From: Thermodesulfatator autotrophicus
Lineage (GTDB): Bacteria > Desulfobacterota > Thermodesulfobacteria > Thermodesulfobacteriales > Thermodesulfatatoraceae
Assembly: GCF_001642325.1 (NCBI RefSeq)
Contig: NZ_LSFI01000025.1
Coordinates: forward strand, 1 to 36,346
DNA length: 36,346 bases
Reading direction: 5' to 3'
This document shows positions 32,923 through 36,346 of the stretch, in pieces. The notes below the pieces were generated by a model. It searched no databases. It worked only from the letters and a program-made list of their open reading frames with translations, and was not told the DNA's origin. Made by a program: the position numbers and the translations under genes. How positions within the stretch are numbered: position 1 is the first letter of the stretch; each line of letters starts with the position of its first letter.

Positions 32923-33813
32923 TTACTTGCTTTCTTTTTCAAAATGCTGGCGGAAGGTTTTAAATTTAGACAAAAGCTCTTCAAACATTTTGGCACTATG
33001 ATTTTTGCCTTTTATTTCTTTTTTGAGGTCCTTGATCTGCTTGACCAGTTCCCTGTACTCTTTTTCATAATCTTTTACGTAACCTAAAAGTTTAGCAATC
33101 TTCAGCTGCTTTTCAGCTCTATTCAAGTATTCAATAGCCTTATCTTTTTCGGTTCCGGCTGCTTTAGAAGCCGCCTTAACCAGAATTTCTGCTCTGATAA
33201 TAGGCAAAGGAACAACAACGACTTCTTGCACCAGGGAAGAGATGGCTGTGTTTAAAAGGATTTTAGCTTCTTCTATCTTTCCCTGAGTAATATATTTGAC
33301 GGCAAGTTTTATAGTATCTGGGTAAGTGGCAAGGGGCAGTTTTTCAATAATGATATCAATCTCTGATTGCAACGTATTCAGTAAAACACGGGCTTTTTGA
33401 ATGTCTCCTTCGTCAAGCAATTTCTGCACCTGCTTTAAGGTTTCTTCAATCTCTTTAGGGCTGGCCTGAAGATCAACAACCACCGTAGAAACATTTATGG
33501 GAACGTAAGCCAGGTCAGGATTGGCTGCAAGCACCACTTCAAGCTTCCCGATAGCTTCTTGTAACACCTTGAGGGCCTCATCTGTTTTCCCCTGGTCCAA
33601 CAGAACAAGGGCCTTGTGAGTATCTTCTACGGCTTTTATCGCATCTTGGCTCAACTTGGCCTGAATATCTTCGGCCTTTTTTTGGGCCGACTTTACCGCT
33701 CCTTTAGCAACCTCTTGTGGTGTAAGTACCGGATTAGCCGCTAAACTAACCGAAGAAAAAAATAACCCCAACACCAACCATAAAACACCAAACTTTTTAA
33801 ACCAGTTTTTCAT
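32923..33813 (-). CDS. Secreted YfdX-like protein
   Basis: A 296-residue exported helical protein. Residues 1-25 form a signal peptide likely cut after SLA. The rest is alpha-helical with YfdX-family patterns: AIKAVEDTHKALVLLDQGKTDEALKVLQEA (about 58-88, TPR-like spacing), PINVSTVVVDLQASPKEIEE, VKYITQGKIEEAKILLNTAIS and VVVPLPIIRAEILV. The C-terminal 80 residues are Lys/Glu rich. YfdX is an acid-response periplasmic protein in enterobacteria, but its biochemical role is unclear. GGAGG precedes the ATG. It is a single-gene unit closed by its own terminator. Confidence 0.75.
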   Translation of the reverse strand: MKNWFKKFGVLWLVLGLFFSSVSLAANPVLTPQEVAKGAVKSAQKKAEDIQAKLSQDAIKAVEDTHKALVLLDQGKTDEALKVLQEAIGKLEVVLAANPDLAYVPINVSTVVVDLQASPKEIEETLKQVQKLLDEGDIQKARVLLNTLQSEIDIIIEKLPLATYPDTIKLAVKYITQGKIEEAKILLNTAISSLVQEVVVVPLPIIRAEILVKAASKAAGTEKDKAIEYLNRAEKQLKIAKLLGYVKDYEKEYRELVKQIKDLKKEIKGKNHSAKMFEELLSKFKTFRQHFEKESK

Positions 33814-34019
33814 AACAAACCTCCTTTTTGTGATTTTATTTTTGACAATTTTATTATTTCAAACTGAAAAGAAGGTAAGTTCACAGAGAAGTTGAATCAA
33901 GAATTGCTTGTTTAAGTCTAAATACTTAGAGTTAATGTTTTGAAAAAGTTTAGAGCATCAAAATTGCTTATAACTGATAGAATCCCGAACAGATAAATTT
34001 CGGAGCCGTTAGAGCTGTT

Positions 34020-34115
34020 ATTGCAAGCCCGTCCTCATATTGCAAGTCCGTCCCAGTCATTGCGAGCGAGCAATCTCAAAGATTATTTCGGCGCCCTTAC
34101 GGCTTCCTTGCAGTA
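34020..34115. repeat. REP-like repeat cluster in the gap upstream of moeA
   Basis: The 414-base gap 33814-34227 holds no gene. Two near-copies of ATTGCAAG(C/T)CCGTCC (34020-34038 and 34039-34058) run into ATTGCGAGCGAGCAATCTC (34059-34077). The opposite half, AGATTATTTCGGCGCCCTTA and CGGCTTCCTTGCAGTA, follows to about 34115 as a decayed inverted copy. A GC-rich hairpin (CAGGG...CCCTG, about 34124-34145) and a GGGACAGGCAA copy (34170-34180) come next. No riboswitch could be assigned. Confidence 0.65.
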
Positions 34116-34227
34116 CCCCGGCAGGGTCACTTCGGCGGCCCTGTGGGCTTTCCTGTAACGTGGGCAAAAGGGACAGGCAAAAGCAAATTGTTTGCAGTTT
34201 TTGTCAGGCCCATTAAATTAGCTCTTC

Positions 34228-36156
34228 ATGAAAAGAAGAATTTATCTCCGCAAGAAAAGCCTTGAAGAAGCCATAAAAATCACTTTGGAGGCCTTCCCCT
34301 GGAAAGATTTTCTCAAAAGTGAAAGCGTCCCTGTAAAAAAGGCCCTGGGGCGCATAACCGCTGAAGCCATTTACGCCAGGCGTTCAGTGCCAGCCTTTAA
34401 CTCTGCGGCCATGGACGGTATTGCTGTTCAGGCTGAAAAGACCTTTGGCGCCCACGAAAGCCATCCCCTGCGTCTAAAAATTGGCAAAGAAGCCTTTTTC
34501 ATTAACACTGGCGAGCCGCTTCCTTCTGAAACCAACGCTGTCATCATGATTGAAGAAGTCCATCAGATTAGTAAAGACGAAGTTGAAATTATGGCTCCGG
34601 CTTTTCCCTGGCAGCACGTGCGGAAAATCGGCGAAGACGTAGTTGAAGGGGAGCTAATTTTTCCGCCCTCTCACAGGCTGGCTTCCTGGGATTTAGGCGC
34701 CCTTTTAGCTACCGGACACCTTGAAGTAGCTGTTAAAGAAAAGCCCAGGGTAGCCATTATTCCCACTGGAGACGAGCTTATCTCTCCTGAAAAAGCTACC
34801 GAAGAACTGCTTAAAGATGGCCGCACCGTAGAATTTAACTCCACCATGATAACCGCCACGATAGAAGAATGGGGAGGAGAAGCCCAGGTTTTTCCCATTA
34901 TTCCTGACATTCCCGAAGAAATAGAAAAAGCCATTTTCAAGGCCTTAGAGGCTGATTTTCACTTGATTACCGTTTTAGCCGGCTCCTCAGCAGGCTCTAA
35001 AGACCACACCGCCAACCTCATTGAAAAAGAAGGTGAGCTTCTCTTCCACGGCGTAGGCATAATGCCTGGCAAACCGGCTATTTTGGGCCGCCTTAAGGGA
35101 AAACCGGTTTTAGGGGTACCGGGGTATCCTGTTTCGGCGGTGATAGCCTTTGAAAAGCTTATGAAGCCCGCTTTTTCAGCCATGCTTGGCGTAAGGCTTC
35201 TTGAAAGGCCAAAAGTAATAGCCAAAGCCGGGCGCAAAATTCCTTCGCGTCTTGGGACTAGGGAGTTTTTAAGGGTAAAAGTTGGCGAAGTAGCCGGTGA
35301 AAAGGTTTTTATGCAGCTCAAGCGCGGGGCAGGGGCCATCACCACCCTTACCAAGGCCGATGCCCTTTGCGAAATCCCTGAAGAAGTGGAAGGCCTTGAA
35401 GCTGGAAGCAAAGTAACCCTTGAAATTTTGCGTCCGGAAAAGGACCTGGCGCGCACAGCTTTAGTGTTAGGGAGCCATGATATGGCCCTTGACATCATGG
35501 AGGAGTTCCTCAAAAGAGAGGCTCCAGAATACGACCTTTCTCTGGCTCATCTGGGAAGCCTTGGTGGACTCCTGGCCTTAAGAGATAACCTCTCTCACTT
35601 CGGAGGCACCCATCTCTTTGACCCTGAAACCGGAGAATTTAATGTTCCTTACATAAAGCGCCACTTACCAGAAACTCCTCTGGTGCTGGTACATTTTGCC
35701 TATCGTGAACAGGGGCTTATCGTGCCCAAAGGAAACCCCAAAAAAATCACTCGTCTTGAAGACCTTGCTCGTGAAGACGTAACTTTTATAAATCGTCAAC
35801 CAGGGGCAGGCACCCGCGTCTTACTTGACTACCACCTTGAAAAGCTGGGTATTAACCCACGCCAAATAAAAGGCTATGAGTCCGAAGAAACCACTCATCT
35901 TGGCGTGGCCATTGCGGTGGCTACTGGCCGGGCGGATGTGGGCCTTGGGATTCTTGCGGCTGCGCGCCTTCTTTCTCTTGACTTTGTGCCTCTTTTCCGC
36001 GAACGCTATGACCTGGTCGTGCGGAAGGACTTTTTCCTCTCACCTTTCTGGCAAAAGATCGCCTCAATCCTTTCTTCACGGGCATTCCAGGAAAGGGTTT
36101 TATCCCTTGGCGGTTACGATGTCTCTGAAATGGGAAAGGTGCTTTACGAACAGTAA
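34228..36156 (+). CDS. moeA: Molybdopterin molybdotransferase MoeA fused to a PBP-like domain
   Basis: A 642-residue cytosolic fusion. Residues 1-400 are MoeA, which inserts molybdate (or tungstate) into adenylated molybdopterin: FNSAAMDG (57-64), NTGEPLP (93-99), PTGDEL (179-184), AGSSAGSKD (251-259), MPGKP (279-283), GVPGYPVS (296-303). Residues about 408-635 form a LysR-substrate/periplasmic-binding-like domain (VLGSHDMALDIM, NRQPGAGTRVLLDY, GLGILAAA) as in ModE/COG1910-type proteins, probably to bind oxyanion. The combination is known in Deltaproteobacteria and archaea. The stop TAA at 36154-36156 faces the Clp1-like gene. No Shine-Dalgarno of note precedes ATG 34228. No moa genes are adjacent. 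Confidence 0.93.
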   Translation: MKRRIYLRKKSLEEAIKITLEAFPWKDFLKSESVPVKKALGRITAEAIYARRSVPAFNSAAMDGIAVQAEKTFGAHESHPLRLKIGKEAFFINTGEPLPSETNAVIMIEEVHQISKDEVEIMAPAFPWQHVRKIGEDVVEGELIFPPSHRLASWDLGALLATGHLEVAVKEKPRVAIIPTGDELISPEKATEELLKDGRTVEFNSTMITATIEEWGGEAQVFPIIPDIPEEIEKAIFKALEADFHLITVLAGSSAGSKDHTANLIEKEGELLFHGVGIMPGKPAILGRLKGKPVLGVPGYPVSAVIAFEKLMKPAFSAMLGVRLLERPKVIAKAGRKIPSRLGTREFLRVKVGEVAGEKVFMQLKRGAGAITTLTKADALCEIPEEVEGLEAGSKVTLEILRPEKDLARTALVLGSHDMALDIMEEFLKREAPEYDLSLAHLGSLGGLLALRDNLSHFGGTHLFDPETGEFNVPYIKRHLPETPLVLVHFAYREQGLIVPKGNPKKITRLEDLAREDVTFINRQPGAGTRVLLDYHLEKLGINPRQIKGYESEETTHLGVAIAVATGRADVGLGILAAARLLSLDFVPLFRERYDLVVRKDFFLSPFWQKIASILSSRAFQERVLSLGGYDVSEMGKVLYEQ

Positions 36157-36346
36157 TTTTATCAAGCTCTATGCCCGGTAACTTCACCAGTGCCGAGCCG
36201 CAAATAAGAACCCTTATGTCAGATGAAACCACAGGGGTATAAATTTTAATGTTATCCCGGTTCACCTCTTCAATTATACCCAAACCTAAGTGTTTTTCTC
36301 CATCAGAGAGGGCACAAGGTAGTATTTCAGTAATTGTGTCCGAAAA
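35921..36346 (-). CDS. Clp1-like polynucleotide kinase-family protein, C-terminal part (cut by window edge)
   Basis: The frame is open from the window edge down to a TAG at 35921. The first 60 residues resemble the C-terminus of Clp1/Grc3-type P-loop proteins (RNA 5'-kinase relatives in archaea and some bacteria): LSDGEKHLGLGIIEEV, IKIYTPV, IRVLICGSALVKLPGIEL. Relatives end near this GIEL point. Here the frame goes on for about 80 codons antisense to moeA, giving a basic, proline- and glutamine-rich tail that looks like non-coding read-through. One frame over, TGA-TAA (36164-36159) lies just beyond moeA. The P-loop part lies outside the window, so the family call is tentative. Confidence 0.5.
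   Translation of the reverse strand, partial: FSDTITEILPCALSDGEKHLGLGIIEEVNRDNIKIYTPVVSSDIRVLICGSALVKLPGIELDKITVRKAPFPFQRHRNRQGIKPFPGMPVKKGLRRSFARKVRGKSPSARPGHSVRGKEAQSQEKEGAQPQESQGPHPPGQ

Noticed and set aside
34080-34227. Molybdenum cofactor riboswitch before moeA
   Set aside because: A GC-rich hairpin exists but the conserved core known to me could not be matched, and the segment is contiguous with the REP-like repeat.
34959-35513. A 184-residue minus-strand frame inside moeA
   Set aside because: Ser/Arg/Pro-rich composition typical of an antisense shadow of a GC-richer gene; moeA is intact on the plus strand.

Overview
The window looks like chromosomal DNA of a thermophilic, probably anaerobic bacterium of the Thermodesulfobacteria/Desulfobacterota type. 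This is an inference from gene content: an intact reverse gyrase, a TtuA/NcsA-type tRNA thiolase, a selenocysteine-containing selenophosphate synthetase, a ThiD-ThiN fusion, a MoeA fused to a periplasmic-binding-like domain, and REP-like repeats of the 'TCATTGCGAGG...GCGAAGCAATCT' kind. No phage, plasmid, CRISPR or intact transposase gene is visible, and no tRNA or rRNA was recognised.

Layout. 65-4306 (minus): reverse gyrase directly behind a Fe-S/DUF3786 protein. 4388-5637 (plus): an Rpn-like PD-(D/E)XK protein and an FmdB zinc-ribbon protein. 5618-8032 (minus): a soluble GAF/PAS hybrid histidine kinase. 8122-9159 (plus): selD, read through an in-frame UGA at codon 15. 9156-11306 (minus): an operon of an unrecognised 308-aa protein, a creatininase-family hydrolase and a secreted TlpA-like thioredoxin. 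11519-13102 (plus): an orphan peptide/nickel-type ABC binding protein. 13092-15195 (minus): TtuA-like thiolase and a BrkB/YihY membrane protein. 15241-19624 (minus): the type IV pilus operon pilMNOPQ, much richer in A+T than its surroundings. 19766-22972 (plus): lepA, lepB and a FeeM-like acyltransferase. 23191-32780 (minus): a long run starting with rpmH-rnpA-yidD-yidC-khpB-mnmE, continuing with thiDN and gatCA, and ending with three overlapping signalling genes (small protein, HDOD, GGDEF). 32923-33813 (minus): a secreted YfdX-like protein. 34228-36156 (plus): the MoeA fusion. The right edge cuts a Clp1-like gene on the minus strand.

How the genes fit together. The rpmH to mnmE block is the conserved ribosome, RNase P, membrane insertion and tRNA modification group; gatCA adds tRNA-dependent amidation. 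Most neighbours in the minus-strand run overlap by 4 to about 30 bases, so translation is likely coupled. The pil genes give the secretin, its lipoprotein-like partner and the inner-membrane platform, but no pilin, PilB/T motor or prepilin peptidase is present here. Reverse gyrase and the TtuA-like enzyme both fit growth at high temperature.

The most rewarding points are the UGA-encoded selD with a hairpin just downstream of the UGA, the KhpB protein that has lost its KH GxxG loop, the pilQ terminator-like hairpin that covers the brkB start codon, the 223-bp element with 8-bp terminal inverted repeats at 22968-23190, the FeeM-like synthase, the uncharacterised 308-aa/creatininase/TlpA operon, and the Clp1-like gene whose frame runs about 80 codons antisense through the end of moeA. 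I did not find a clearly novel multi-gene defence or mobile system.
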